Source: Noviherbaspirillum malthae (GTDB lineage Bacteria; Pseudomonadota; Gammaproteobacteria; Burkholderiales; Burkholderiaceae_D). From it: a DNA stretch of 37,528 nucleotides. How positions within the stretch are numbered: the stretch's first letter is position 1; every line of letters begins with the position of its first letter. The DNA lies in the NCBI RefSeq assembly GCF_015352985.1, contig NZ_JACYXF010000063.1, positions 1 to 37,528 of the forward strand, written 5' to 3'. Under the pieces are notes generated by a model. The model was not told where the DNA came from. It saw only the letters and a list, made by a program, of their open reading frames with translations, and did not search any database. This document shows positions 8,016 through 16,477 of the stretch, piece after piece. A program made the position numbers and the translations under genes.

Positions 8016-10160
8016 ATGCAAGCCCCGATTCAATACCACAAGACCGACGACGGCATCGTGACGATCACTTTCGATGCGCCTGAGCAAAGCGTCAACACCA
8101 TGACCGATGCGATGCGCGAATGTCTGGCTGACATGGTCACTCGGCTCGAAAAAGAGAAAGACAGCATTTCCGGCATTATCCTGACGTCAGCCAAAGACAC
8201 ATTTTTCGCCGGTGGCGACCTCAAGCGCCTGTACAACATGCAGCCCGCCGATGCGCAAACACTATTCGAGGCCACTGAACGCGGCAAGAAAACCCTGCGC
8301 CGGCTCGAAACCTTAGGCAAACCGGTCGTAGCGGCCCTTAATGGCACAGCGCTTGGAGGAGGATTTGAAATCGCATTATCCTGCCATTACCGCATCTCAC
8401 TGGACCGGCCAAAGGTCCAGTTCGGTTTGCCCGAAGCCACGCTGGGCCTGATGCCGGGTGCAGGAGGCATCGTGCGCATGAACCGGCTGCTGGGGTTGGC
8501 CGCAAGCCAACCCTATCTGCAGGACGGCAAACTTCTCTCGCCTGTCGAAGCGCTCAAGGCAGGCTTGATACACGAACTCGTCAACACGCAGGAGATTCTG
8601 CTGGCCCGTGCTCGCGCGTGGATTTCCGCTACCGCGACCGCGACCCAGCCTTGGGACGCGCCCAGTTATAGGCCGCCCGGCGGCTGGAACGACAGTCCAG
8701 AGGCCAAACGCTGGATATCAGCTGCTGCTGCCCAAGTGCGAGCCAAGACGCGTGGTTGTTATCCAGCGCCGGAAGCAATCCTCAGCGCTTCGGTGGAGGG
8801 AATGCAGGTCGATTTCGATACCGCTAGCCGAATCGAGACGCGCTACTTCGTGCAAATCGTTACCGGTAAGGTCGCCAAGAACATCATTGGCACTTTCTGG
8901 TTTCGTGCCAACGAAATCAAATCTGGCGCACAACGTCCCGCGGGGATTGCAAAGAAACAGGTCAAAAACCTGGCGGTACTTGGTGCCGGCATGATGGGCA
9001 AAGGAATTGCCTATGTGGCAGCAGCGCGCGGCATCGACGTCTGGGTCAAGGATGCCACGCTTGCCCAAGCCGACGCAGCGCGTATCCATGCCGAAAAATT
9101 GCTGGCCAAGCGCGAGGAGAAAGGCGAAGTCGATCCAACAAAACGCCAGGAAATCGTCGCGCGCATTCATTCGACTGATCGCTACGAGAATCTAGCCCAT
9201 GTCGATTTGTTGATTGAGGCTGTGCCCGAAAACCCTGAGCTCAAAGGTGAAATCACCCGCGCCGTCGAGCCGTTGCTCGGCGATGGCGCAGTTTGGGCGT
9301 CCAATACATCCACTCTGCCCATCAGCGGACTTGCCAAAAATTCAGGCCGACCAGAGCGTTTTATCGGCTTGCACTTCTTCTCGCCTGTGGATCGCATGCA
9401 GCTGGTGGAAGTCATCAAGGGCAACCGGACTTCGCAGGAAACCTTGGCCCAGGCCCTCGATTTCGTCATGCAGATCGGCAAAACCCCTATCGTCGTCAAC
9501 GATAGCCGAGGTTTCTTCACCAGCCGCGTATTCAGCACCTTTACGCGCGAGGGCGTAGCCATGCTGGGCGAGGGTCAGGATCCAGCCTCGATCGAAGCTG
9601 CAGCAATGTTCGCAGGCTTTCCGGTCGGCCCCTTGGCGGTACTTGACGAGGTGAGCCTTAGCCTGTCTTACAACAACCGACTGGAAACTCTAAAGGCCTT
9701 TGCCGCTGAAGGACGCCCGTTGCCACCGCATCCGGCCGACGCAGTAATGGAGCGCATGCTTGAAGAATTCGGCCGCAAGGGCCGTGCTGCCGGCGGCGGC
9801 TTTTACGACTACCCCGCAGACGGCGGAAAGCAATTCTGGAGCGGTCTTGCGACTCATTTCCTACGGCCGGACGCGCAGATTTCTCAGCAGGACAAGCAAG
9901 ACCGCTTGCTGTTCTGCATGGCGCTGGAATCCGTGCGGATTTTACAGGAAGGGGTATTGGACAACGCGGGCGACGGAAACATCGGTTCAGTCCTCGGCAT
10001 CGGGTTTCCGCGCTGGACCGGAGGGGTATTTCAGTTCCTGAACTCCTACGGGTTGGAGAAGGCCGTGGATCGTGCCCATTGCATGGCTGAACGCTATGGC
10101 GAACGTTTTGCTCCGCCCCAACTGCTCCAAGACAAAGCACGCAAGTTGGAACTGTTTTGA
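8016..10160 (+). CDS. Enoyl-CoA hydratase/3-hydroxyacyl-CoA dehydrogenase
   Basis: A 714-residue FadB/FadJ-type bifunctional enzyme. Residues 1-190 are the crotonase domain with both catalytic glutamates, Glu118 (GTALGGGFE) and Glu140 (GLPEATLG). From about 318 the Rossmann domain of 3-hydroxyacyl-CoA dehydrogenase starts (AVLGAGMMGKGIAYV), with catalytic His452 in GLHFFSPVDRM and SRGFFTSRV after it; two C-terminal helical domains complete it. It hydrates the enoyl-CoA made by the dehydrogenases and oxidises the 3-hydroxyacyl-CoA with NAD, feeding the thiolase encoded just upstream. Start at 8016 is preceded by GGAG at 8003-8006; the in-frame ATG at 7971 lies inside the thiolase gene. Length is normal for the family. 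Confidence 0.93.
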   Translation: MQAPIQYHKTDDGIVTITFDAPEQSVNTMTDAMRECLADMVTRLEKEKDSISGIILTSAKDTFFAGGDLKRLYNMQPADAQTLFEATERGKKTLRRLETLGKPVVAALNGTALGGGFEIALSCHYRISLDRPKVQFGLPEATLGLMPGAGGIVRMNRLLGLAASQPYLQDGKLLSPVEALKAGLIHELVNTQEILLARARAWISATATATQPWDAPSYRPPGGWNDSPEAKRWISAAAAQVRAKTRGCYPAPEAILSASVEGMQVDFDTASRIETRYFVQIVTGKVAKNIIGTFWFRANEIKSGAQRPAGIAKKQVKNLAVLGAGMMGKGIAYVAAARGIDVWVKDATLAQADAARIHAEKLLAKREEKGEVDPTKRQEIVARIHSTDRYENLAHVDLLIEAVPENPELKGEITRAVEPLLGDGAVWASNTSTLPISGLAKNSGRPERFIGLHFFSPVDRMQLVEVIKGNRTSQETLAQALDFVMQIGKTPIVVNDSRGFFTSRVFSTFTREGVAMLGEGQDPASIEAAAMFAGFPVGPLAVLDEVSLSLSYNNRLETLKAFAAEGRPLPPHPADAVMERMLEEFGRKGRAAGGGFYDYPADGGKQFWSGLATHFLRPDAQISQQDKQDRLLFCMALESVRILQEGVLDNAGDGNIGSVLGIGFPRWTGGVFQFLNSYGLEKAVDRAHCMAERYGERFAPPQLLQDKARKLELF

Positions 10161-10201
10161 TTTTTGTTGGAATTCATGACAACACTCACAAGGAGACATC
10201 A

Positions 10202-11185
10202 ATGAAACTCTTAAAAAAATACCTAACAACCATGGCTTTGACGTTGCTAACCTGCGCTGCCGGTGCGGCGACAGCGGCGGACGCTACTTTTCAAGATCGG
10301 CCTATCCAGATAGTCGTGCCTTATGCAGCAGGCGGCACGATCGATACGATTGCACGCCACCTGCAGCCAAAACTGCAAACCATCCTAGGCCGGCCCGTTA
10401 TTGTTGACAATCGCCCCGGTGCAGGCACAATGATCGGGGCCAGTACGGTCGCTCGCGCAGAACCAAACGGACATACGCTGTTTTTGGGCTCCAACGCAGC
10501 GTTCACGATCAGCCCACAGCTGATGGAAAATGTAACCTACGATCCACTGCGTAGCTTTGCCGCCATTGGTACGGTAGCGTCGTTTCCCAACCTAATCATA
10601 GTGTCGCCAAAATCTCCCTACAAGACGCTGGCAGATGTGATCGAGGCTGCTCGCAAGTCGCCTGGCAAACTCAGCTATGCATCGTTTGGGCCGGCCAGCA
10701 CGGCACAACTCACAGGCGAAGCCATCAAGGTTGCCGCTGGTGTTGATATTACCGAAATTCCATACAAGAGCGGCGCACAATGCGTACAAGCAGTCCTTTC
10801 GGGTGAAGTGACGTTCGGCTTCGATCCGAGCGTTGGCTCGCTACAGCGCGTAAAAGTGGGGCAGGTGAACGCCTTGTCCACAACCTCGGCCAACCGCATG
10901 GCTGAATTGCCTCAGGTTCCATCGATTGTTGAGGCAGGCTACCCGGACGCCGAGCTCACTGCTTGGGTTGCGCTGTTTGCCCCCGCAGCGACTCCTGAAC
11001 AGACACAAAAGGCGTTGAGTGAGGCGCTGCAAAGCGTGCTGGCTGACCCCCAGCTAAAGAGTAAATTTGCCGGCATGGGTATGGAGCTCACTTCACTTGA
11101 CAGCAAGGCAACGATGGGCATGATACGCAACGAATATGTACGGATTGCAAAATTGATCGAGAAAGCCAAGCTCAAGAAAAATTAA
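10202..11185 (+). CDS. Bug-family (TctC) substrate-binding protein
   Basis: A 327-residue periplasmic binding protein. The N-terminus is a signal peptide (MKLLKKYLTTMALTLLTCA, then an AATA-A type cleavage site). The mature part shows Bug/TctC marks: RPIQIVVPYAAGGTIDTIAR, VIVDNRPGAGTMIGA, ANGHT-like PNGHTLFLG, and AELPQVPSIVEAGYP near the C-terminus. An excellent AAGGAGA (10190-10196) precedes the ATG. Bug proteins capture carboxylic acids for tripartite tricarboxylate transporters and are very numerous in Burkholderiales, often without adjacent membrane subunits, as here. Its place 41 bp after the hydratase/dehydrogenase suggests that it binds the acid degraded by this cluster. Confidence 0.92.
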   Translation: MKLLKKYLTTMALTLLTCAAGAATAADATFQDRPIQIVVPYAAGGTIDTIARHLQPKLQTILGRPVIVDNRPGAGTMIGASTVARAEPNGHTLFLGSNAAFTISPQLMENVTYDPLRSFAAIGTVASFPNLIIVSPKSPYKTLADVIEAARKSPGKLSYASFGPASTAQLTGEAIKVAAGVDITEIPYKSGAQCVQAVLSGEVTFGFDPSVGSLQRVKVGQVNALSTTSANRMAELPQVPSIVEAGYPDAELTAWVALFAPAATPEQTQKALSEALQSVLADPQLKSKFAGMGMELTSLDSKATMGMIRNEYVRIAKLIEKAKLKKN

Positions 11186-11225
11186 TCTCGTGGGACGACG
11201 CCGAAAATCACCTACTTGGATACGC

Positions 11226-11819
11226 ATGATGACTTCAGTGAACACTCCAGTAAACAGGACCTTGCTGCATACCCGCAGCCTGTCATTCCATGGTTACAAA
11301 CGGGATGACGGGTTGTGGGACATTGAAGCCTCCATGCGGGACGAGCGCGCATACCAATCATATGGTGGAGACGCAGGCACCACCCCTCCCGGGTCGCCTA
11401 TCCATGATCTCCATATCCGGCTCACTGTGGACGACACGTTGACTGTCCGTGAAATTTCGTCGGCGATGCACACCACGCCTGTGGCGGAGTGCAGCTTATC
11501 TCAGGAACCCTTGCTGACCATGATCGGCACATCTATGGCAACAGGATGGCGCCAATCGATCGAGAGTCGCATGGGCGGCACTAAAGGATGTACTCATCTG
11601 AGGGAACTGCTGTTCAACATGGCCACGGTAGCTTATCAAACCATACCAGTGTACCAAGCCCAGTTGACGCGCCAAGCAGGAACGTCCGCATCCTCCTGCG
11701 GACAGCCTCCCTTTCACCTAGGAAAGTGCCTGGCACTGGCTTTCAATAGTCCGGCAGTGAAACGGCTTTATCCGAAACACTATCGAAGCGACCAGGTCCC
11801 GAGCGACGACGCCCAATGA
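11226..11819 (+). CDS. DUF2889 family protein
   Basis: A protein of about 197 residues with the clear DUF2889 pattern: RTLLHTRSLSFHGYKRDDG followed by LWDIEASMRDE, PIHDLHIRLTVDDTLTVREI, then GGTKGCTHLRELLFNMATVA and YQTI. There is no signal peptide or membrane segment. The function of the family is not established; members occur beside CoA-ester and steroid or aromatic catabolic genes in beta- and actinobacterial genomes, so a role in acyl-CoA degradation is plausible by association only. The conserved His and Cys/Thr of GCTHLRELL could bind metal or act in catalysis, which is speculation. Start chosen at the first ATG of a tandem pair (11226, 11229); the Shine-Dalgarno sequence is weak (TTGGA). 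Likely co-transcribed with the Bug gene 40 bp upstream. Confidence 0.8.
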   Translation: MMTSVNTPVNRTLLHTRSLSFHGYKRDDGLWDIEASMRDERAYQSYGGDAGTTPPGSPIHDLHIRLTVDDTLTVREISSAMHTTPVAECSLSQEPLLTMIGTSMATGWRQSIESRMGGTKGCTHLRELLFNMATVAYQTIPVYQAQLTRQAGTSASSCGQPPFHLGKCLALAFNSPAVKRLYPKHYRSDQVPSDDAQ

Positions 11820-11891
11820 TCCTATTGAACGGCGTCATCCGACTGGCAGCTCGGCTTGTGCGTTTTGACATGGGCCTTTGCTTGATCCAGC

Positions 11892-11909
11892 GATTTCAGT
11901 ATTGAAATC
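11892..11909. promoter_or_regulatory. Inverted repeat upstream of the racemase gene
   Basis: GATTTCA - four bases - TGAAATC lies in the 230-bp gap between the DUF2889 gene and the CoA-transferase/racemase gene. No T-run follows, so it is more likely a protein-binding site than a terminator. It differs from the repeat at 6706-6726, so the last gene may have its own promoter and control. Confidence 0.35.
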
Positions 11910-12049
11910 ATTTCGCCTGTGTCGCACCAGCAAATGTATCCAGCTAGTCCGTCCTGTCGACGACATCGGGCTCAATGACGCCTATTGGAACGGAAAGCGT
12001 TATGTTGGCGCGCTATGCGTGAGCGTCTTGTACACTTTAAGGAGTTGAA

Positions 12050-13192
12050 ATGGGACCTTTGTTCGGCATGAAGATACTAGAGTTGGCCGGTATTGGGCCA
12101 AGTCCTCTAGCAGCAATGCTGCTTGCGGATTTGGGTGCTACCGTCGTCAGGATCGATCGACCGGCAGAGTCCGGGCTCGGGATAGAGAGGCCGCCGAAAT
12201 ATAATTTTTCGCTCCGGAACAGAAAGTCGATCGCGCTTGACCTCAAGTCGGAAGCAGGTCGAGATCTAGTTCTACGGTTAGTCGAAGAGGCAGATGGACT
12301 GATCGAGGGATTCCGTCCGGGTGTAATGGAAAAACTGAGTCTCGGCCCGGACATCTGCCTGGCAAGAAATCCCCGGCTTGTTTATGGCCGCATGACGGGA
12401 TGGGGGCAGGAAGGGCCGCTGGCTAAGTCTGCCGGCCATGACTTGAATTACATTGCAGTGACAGGCGTACTCGATATGATTGGCCGCGACGGCCAACCGC
12501 CGACCCCTCCATTAAATCTAGTGGGTGACTTCGGCGGAGGAGCGCTTTACCTTGCGTTCGGGATGCTCGCTGCTTTTATCGAATCGAAGCAGTCTGGCAA
12601 CGGACAAGTCGTTGATGCAGCCATCGTCGATGGCGTCTTGTCGCTCGCGTTGCCATTGCTAGGCCTGCATGCCGCAGGCCAATGGAATGATTCACGCGGG
12701 AATAATATTCTCGATTCCGGAGCATACTTCTATGAAGTGTACAAGTGCGCCGATGAAAAGTGGATTTCGGTAGCCGCCATAGAGAAAAAATTTCACGATC
12801 TACTGCTACAAATGCTTGGTCTAGACGCTTCTCAATATGGCGATCGATTCGACCGGCAGAATTGGAACGAGAGAAAAAGGCTGCTTGCAGATCGCTTCAT
12901 GACGAAGACGCGCGACGAATGGTGCACGCTGTTTGGTGACGCAGACGTGTGTGTCGCTCCTGTTTTGGCCATCGCCGAAGTGGCGCATCACCCACATATG
13001 AAATCAAGGGAGGCTTTTGTCGAGATTGACGGCATACCTCAGCCTGCCCCTGCGCCAAGATTTTCGAGATCGCGCCCGGACAGACCTGTCGCGCCCTCCA
13101 TCGATAAAGAAAGCCTGGAAACTGCCCTGTCCGAGTGGCTAGCCGAGGATGAGATCAAACTTTGGAAACAGAATCTAACAATGCCCGTTTAA
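12050..13192 (+). CDS. CaiB/BaiF family, alpha-methylacyl-CoA racemase type
   Basis: A 380-residue family III CoA-transferase fold protein. The sequence follows AMACR enzymes: RNRKSIALDLKS (residues 56-67), GHDLNYIAVTGVLDMIG with His130, and LVGDFGGGALYLAFGM with Asp160. The 30-residue spacing between this His and Asp equals that of the catalytic His/Asp pair of mycobacterial MCR, so a 2-methylacyl-CoA racemase is the preferred call over a CoA-transferase. Such an enzyme inverts the (R)-2-methyl centre so that an acyl-CoA dehydrogenase can act. AAGGAG precedes the ATG by six bases. It ends the plus-strand cluster; its presence suggests a methyl-branched substrate, for example of isoprenoid origin. 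Confidence 0.85.
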   Translation: MGPLFGMKILELAGIGPSPLAAMLLADLGATVVRIDRPAESGLGIERPPKYNFSLRNRKSIALDLKSEAGRDLVLRLVEEADGLIEGFRPGVMEKLSLGPDICLARNPRLVYGRMTGWGQEGPLAKSAGHDLNYIAVTGVLDMIGRDGQPPTPPLNLVGDFGGGALYLAFGMLAAFIESKQSGNGQVVDAAIVDGVLSLALPLLGLHAAGQWNDSRGNNILDSGAYFYEVYKCADEKWISVAAIEKKFHDLLLQMLGLDASQYGDRFDRQNWNERKRLLADRFMTKTRDEWCTLFGDADVCVAPVLAIAEVAHHPHMKSREAFVEIDGIPQPAPAPRFSRSRPDRPVAPSIDKESLETALSEWLAEDEIKLWKQNLTMPV

Positions 13193-13372
13193 CGGTTGCC
13201 GGACGCTCATAGAAGAACTGCTCAGCAATATTCGCGCGACCACTGCCTTCTATTCAAACACCCATGTCGGGGCTTTTATTTTTCACTACAACGAAAAACA
13301 CGCGATGTTGCATGCAACAGCACCGGGCGGCGGTGTTTCCGCATCAGGCGGCGCGATCACCACCCCGCCCGG

Positions 13373-14077
13373 CTATTTTGGCTTGGGTGCCTTGCCCTTC
13401 CCGCCAGCTTGGTCTTGCAGGACCTTGTAATCGGGCACCCGCTTGGTCGGTTGCGGGTGCAACTGTTTTTTCAGTTTCTCGATACGCTCATTGATCGCAT
13501 CATCAGCGAATCTCACCGCCATGTTTCGCTCGGCGGCGACCCGGATCACCTGCTCCACGAATGCTGCACCGCCCTCCAGGCCAAAACCACCATTGCCAAA
13601 GCGTTTTTGCGCCAGCAAGATCGCCAGCTCCACGCTGTCATCGGACTCATCATAAATCCAGATAGCGTCGCTGGTATCCCGCAAGAGCTCTTTGCCGAAC
13701 GCATCCAGATAGCTCACGTCCCCATTTTTGTGTACCCGGTACGACAGGTTATCAGTGCGGTCCAGCAGCGGCGCGTTGACGGAAATCCCGATCATCACGA
13801 TGGCGCTGACCCGTCGCTTGGCCCGGCGCTCTTGTTCTATGCGCTGGCGCCGCAATTCCAGCAGCGCTTCCGGATCGCCTGACTCGGCGCGCTCAACGAG
13901 CCAGAGTCGATACATATTGCGGCCCGGGTCGTTGCGATCGAGCTCGGCCAGGCGCTCGCGTGCGGCGCGCATCGACGCCTGCAGCTCCTTCTCCTGCTTT
14001 GCCAGTCCCAGCTTGAGAATGGACCGTTCCGCCCGGAACTCGGCAAATGACAGTCGGCGCCGGCGCAACGCAACCAT
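13373..14077 (-). CDS. LPD7-domain protein linked to the relaxase
   Basis: A 234-residue protein starting seven bases after the relaxase stop. The N-terminal 75 residues form a charged coiled coil (AKQEKELQASMRAARERLAELD). The C-terminal part, about 110-205, reads LSYRVHKNGDVSYLDAFG, then SVELAILLAQKRFG, FVEQVIRVAAERNMAVRF: the pattern of large polyvalent protein-associated domain 7 (LPD7). LPD7 often forms the C-terminus of relaxases and other conjugation proteins; here it is a separate gene just behind one. It probably supports DNA processing during mobilisation. The tail is basic. Tight spacing indicates translational coupling. The domain call is fairly sure; the function is inferred. Confidence 0.75.
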   Translation of the reverse strand: MVALRRRRLSFAEFRAERSILKLGLAKQEKELQASMRAARERLAELDRNDPGRNMYRLWLVERAESGDPEALLELRRQRIEQERRAKRRVSAIVMIGISVNAPLLDRTDNLSYRVHKNGDVSYLDAFGKELLRDTSDAIWIYDESDDSVELAILLAQKRFGNGGFGLEGGAAFVEQVIRVAAERNMAVRFADDAINERIEKLKKQLHPQPTKRVPDYKVLQDQAGGKGKAPKPK

Positions 14078-14083
14078 GTCAGC

Positions 14084-15934
14084 CTAGTGCTGTGCACGCA
14101 ATGCGCGTAATGCTTCTTTCGCCTGCCGGATCGCATTGCGCTCGATTGGACGGGTCTTCACCCGCTTGGCCGATTGGGCTTTCTGATACTGCGTCCATAT
14201 TGCCGGATTAGGCGGCGACGTGATTGGTGCTTTGCTGACAAGGTTTTGCAGCGAGTACCAGGTCTGCAAGTAGTCGCGCGTCTCGGGCCAGCTCCAATGC
14301 AAATGCTTCGTGCACAGGTCAGGAATGGTGTAATTCACGGTTGAATCGCGGTGCCGGATTCGCGCCCCGCTTTCTTCCTCCGTGACGATGTAATCCTCCG
14401 ACCGCAAGCCGGTCTTTTTCGCCAGTTGCGCCACCAGGAAATGCGGGTCGAGCTTTCTCTTGATTTCACGAATCAGCGCGCGCTGCTTGTCTTTCGACAT
14501 TTGCGCTGCGTCGATGTGGTCCCGCAGGATTTGTTCGGCATAATTGTCACCCGCGCGCCCGGTGCCCGGGTTGATTACTCTGGTTCCCCTGGCAGCTGGT
14601 GGGCGTCGCACTGCGTTATCGGCACTTGTTCCCGATCGTCCCACACTACCTGAAACATCACTTTGCAAAACGCCTTCACCCCCTCGCCCGGAGGGTCCGT
14701 CGCTATCCACACGGCGTTGGTGCAGGCTTGGCATAGCGTGAATTGCTGCGGTCGTCGTGCGAGCGGCACTCTTTGCAGCGTTCTGTTTAGCAGCGGCTGC
14801 TCTGGCGCTTGGGCTGGCCCAAGCGGATGCGGGATCCGCGTCGATTCGGTTTTTTGCGCCTGGCCGTTGTCCGGCGTCGTCTTTGTCTCGTCCATAACTA
14901 AGCTCCTTGTCGTATTTCCAATAGAACTTGCGCTCAAGGTCTGCGAGCATGTCCAGCCGGGTTTCCGGGTCCGCCGCCTTGTATTCCGCATACTCACGCT
15001 TGCGACCCGAATTCAGCAGCTTGATCTCTCGCTGGCGCCGAATAATCCAGTCTTCGCGCAAAGCCTCAAGCTCGTCGTCCGTGCGCTTGCCGACGCCGAC
15101 CTGCCGCATTTCTTCCTCACTGATGAAGCGCGGCGTTGCGCCCATGCAGTCGCGAAATACGCCACTGCTCAAGTTGACGAACTTCGTAAAACCTGGCGGC
15201 TTGATTGCGACGTACTCACGCTCAGACCCCTTTCCCATATTGCGGATGCGAACCTCGCCGTATTCTTGCGCCAGCGCGACCAAACCTTTTTTGTCAAAAA
15301 TCCCGCGCTCCACGACCAGCTGCTCGAGCTTGGCTTTTACGTCTGTGAAGCTCCCCTTCTTAAACTCCGTCACCCGGTCGCGGTCGATAATGTCGGCCTT
15401 GGTCGTGGAGTCTGCCCGCGGGCGGTCTTTCGGGGACACGAACCCGTATTTCCGGTTGATGTTCTCCTGTATCGCATCCAACCAAATAACGTTTTGTTCA
15501 GTGCGGCCCACCGGGTTGAGCGCTTTACCGGTCAGCAAATTTATGTTCGGGATGACCAGGTGAATGTGGTCTAGTCGATCAACCAGTTCGCCCGATGTTT
15601 CATGGGTATAGCTTTTGATCTTGGCGCAGTGCGCTTCGGCATAAAAGGCATATTCGTCGGGACGGAATGCTGGCATCAGGTCGGCCACATAGTCGTCAAT
15701 GACTTGCGCCATCAAATGTTTCGGAATATCGCGTTCCGCGAAACTGAGAGTCAGATGCAGATAACGCTCGGCACTATGGTCGATCGATTTGATTAGTTTG
15801 CGGCACGCCTCGATATCGCCAGCGAGCGGCACGCGCTCGTCTAGCTCGTCACGGGTGTATGGTCGCCCTGCCTTTTTCCCTTCCTCAAGGTACTCGATCA
15901 CCCCGTCATCGCCGCCGCCTTGGCGAACGATCAT
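14084..15934 (-). CDS. Relaxase/mobilisation nuclease
   Basis: A 616-residue relaxase that would nick at oriT and lead the transferred strand. The N-terminal domain holds YLHLTLSFAERDI (residues 58-70), His102 in AEAHCAK and the HxH metal site His123/His125 in RLDHIHLVIPN, followed by NLLTGKALNPVG. Residues 350-450 are low-complexity and rich in Ala/Arg/Ser, a linker. The C-terminal third (AEQILRDHIDAAQMSKDKQRALIREIKRKLDPHFL split over about 460-500) is helical. Its ATG overlaps the mobC stop by four bases (ATGA, 15931-15934). With mobC upstream and the LPD7 gene downstream it forms a compact mob operon without type IV secretion genes, as in mobilisable plasmids or integrative mobilisable elements. 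I do not assign a MOB class. Confidence 0.8.
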   Translation of the reverse strand: MIVRQGGGDDGVIEYLEEGKKAGRPYTRDELDERVPLAGDIEACRKLIKSIDHSAERYLHLTLSFAERDIPKHLMAQVIDDYVADLMPAFRPDEYAFYAEAHCAKIKSYTHETSGELVDRLDHIHLVIPNINLLTGKALNPVGRTEQNVIWLDAIQENINRKYGFVSPKDRPRADSTTKADIIDRDRVTEFKKGSFTDVKAKLEQLVVERGIFDKKGLVALAQEYGEVRIRNMGKGSEREYVAIKPPGFTKFVNLSSGVFRDCMGATPRFISEEEMRQVGVGKRTDDELEALREDWIIRRQREIKLLNSGRKREYAEYKAADPETRLDMLADLERKFYWKYDKELSYGRDKDDAGQRPGAKNRIDADPASAWASPSARAAAAKQNAAKSAARTTTAAIHAMPSLHQRRVDSDGPSGRGGEGVLQSDVSGSVGRSGTSADNAVRRPPAARGTRVINPGTGRAGDNYAEQILRDHIDAAQMSKDKQRALIREIKRKLDPHFLVAQLAKKTGLRSEDYIVTEEESGARIRHRDSTVNYTIPDLCTKHLHWSWPETRDYLQTWYSLQNLVSKAPITSPPNPAIWTQYQKAQSAKRVKTRPIERNAIRQAKEALRALRAQH

Positions 15935-16395
15935 GGCGGCAGCCGCGCCTCAAGCACGCGAATCAGAATCGCCAGTTGCTCGGCAACCGCGGCATACGTT
16001 TTGTCCGTTATCTGTTTGTTTAAGTGATCGTAGTGCACACGCCTCGCGAGCTGGTTGCAATTATTCGATACCGACGCAAACAGGCGATGCAGCTCATGGT
16101 TCATGACCTTCATCTTCGGCGGGATTGCCGGCCGCGGGTTGATGACAATGGTTTTGTTTTCAATGGCCGCTTCGACGGCATCGCGGACGAAGCGCGACAC
16201 GGTTATTTCGGCTTCAGCGCTCTTGTCGGCAACCTCCGCCAATAACCATTTCGGCATCCGGCACGCGACCGTTACCGTGCTTTGGTTGAGCGCTGCCATT
16301 TCTTCGTCGGTCGGCCCATCCGCAGGCCCCTCAAGCAGTGGATCCATCGCTGCCTCCGCGTCGGAAAGTGGTGTGGTTTTGGCGTGCGTCAGCAC
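15931..16395 (-). CDS. mobC: MobC-like relaxosome accessory protein
   Basis: A 154-residue protein with the MobC pattern: STVTVACRMPKWLLAEVADKSAEAE, a ribbon-helix-helix type start, VSRFVRDAVEAAI, and SVSNNCNQLARRVHYDHLN, matching the NNxNQxARxxN core of MobC proteins. It would bind oriT and help the relaxase to melt or find the nick site. It is translationally coupled to the relaxase through an ATGA overlap. The upstream DNA, 16396-16480, holds two perfect hairpins, where relaxosome proteins would assemble. Acts in the cytoplasm on plasmid DNA. The name is given by family resemblance. Confidence 0.75.
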   Translation of the reverse strand: MLTHAKTTPLSDAEAAMDPLLEGPADGPTDEEMAALNQSTVTVACRMPKWLLAEVADKSAEAEITVSRFVRDAVEAAIENKTIVINPRPAIPPKMKVMNHELHRLFASVSNNCNQLARRVHYDHLNKQITDKTYAAVAEQLAILIRVLEARLPP

Positions 16396-16408
16396 GCTCA
16401 GGGAGTTT

Positions 16409-16429
16409 CAAAGAGGGACACCCTCTTTG
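16409..16429. repeat. 9-bp perfect hairpin near oriT
   Basis: CAAAGAGGG - ACA - CCCTCTTTG lies just upstream of the mobC start codon, within the likely leader. It could form an RNA hairpin controlling the mob operon or be part of the transfer origin. No T-run follows on either strand, arguing against a simple terminator. Confidence 0.55.
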
Positions 16430-16435
16430 GCACAC

Positions 16436-16477
16436 GATAGGGTAAACAGTTGATTGTGATCAACTGTTTACCCTATC
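16436..16477. repeat. 19-bp perfect inverted repeat, candidate oriT
   Basis: The left arm GATAGGGTAAACAGTTGAT (16436-16454) and right arm ATCAACTGTTTACCCTATC (16459-16477) are exact complements separated by TGTG. Beyond the arms GGCAC and GTGCC continue the symmetry imperfectly. The repeat lies directly upstream of mobC and the relaxase, the normal place for oriT, where a long inverted repeat marks the relaxase recognition site. No known nick-site consensus was recognised, so the nick position is undefined. Confidence 0.6.

Noticed and set aside
13321..13338. CACCG-GGCGG-CGGTG-TTT as a terminator after the racemase gene
   Set aside because: The stem is only five pairs and the T run only three; too weak to call.
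13196..13882. Plus-strand open frame of 228 codons
   Set aside because: It is the antisense of the LPD7 gene, which has a clear domain pattern and is coupled to the relaxase.
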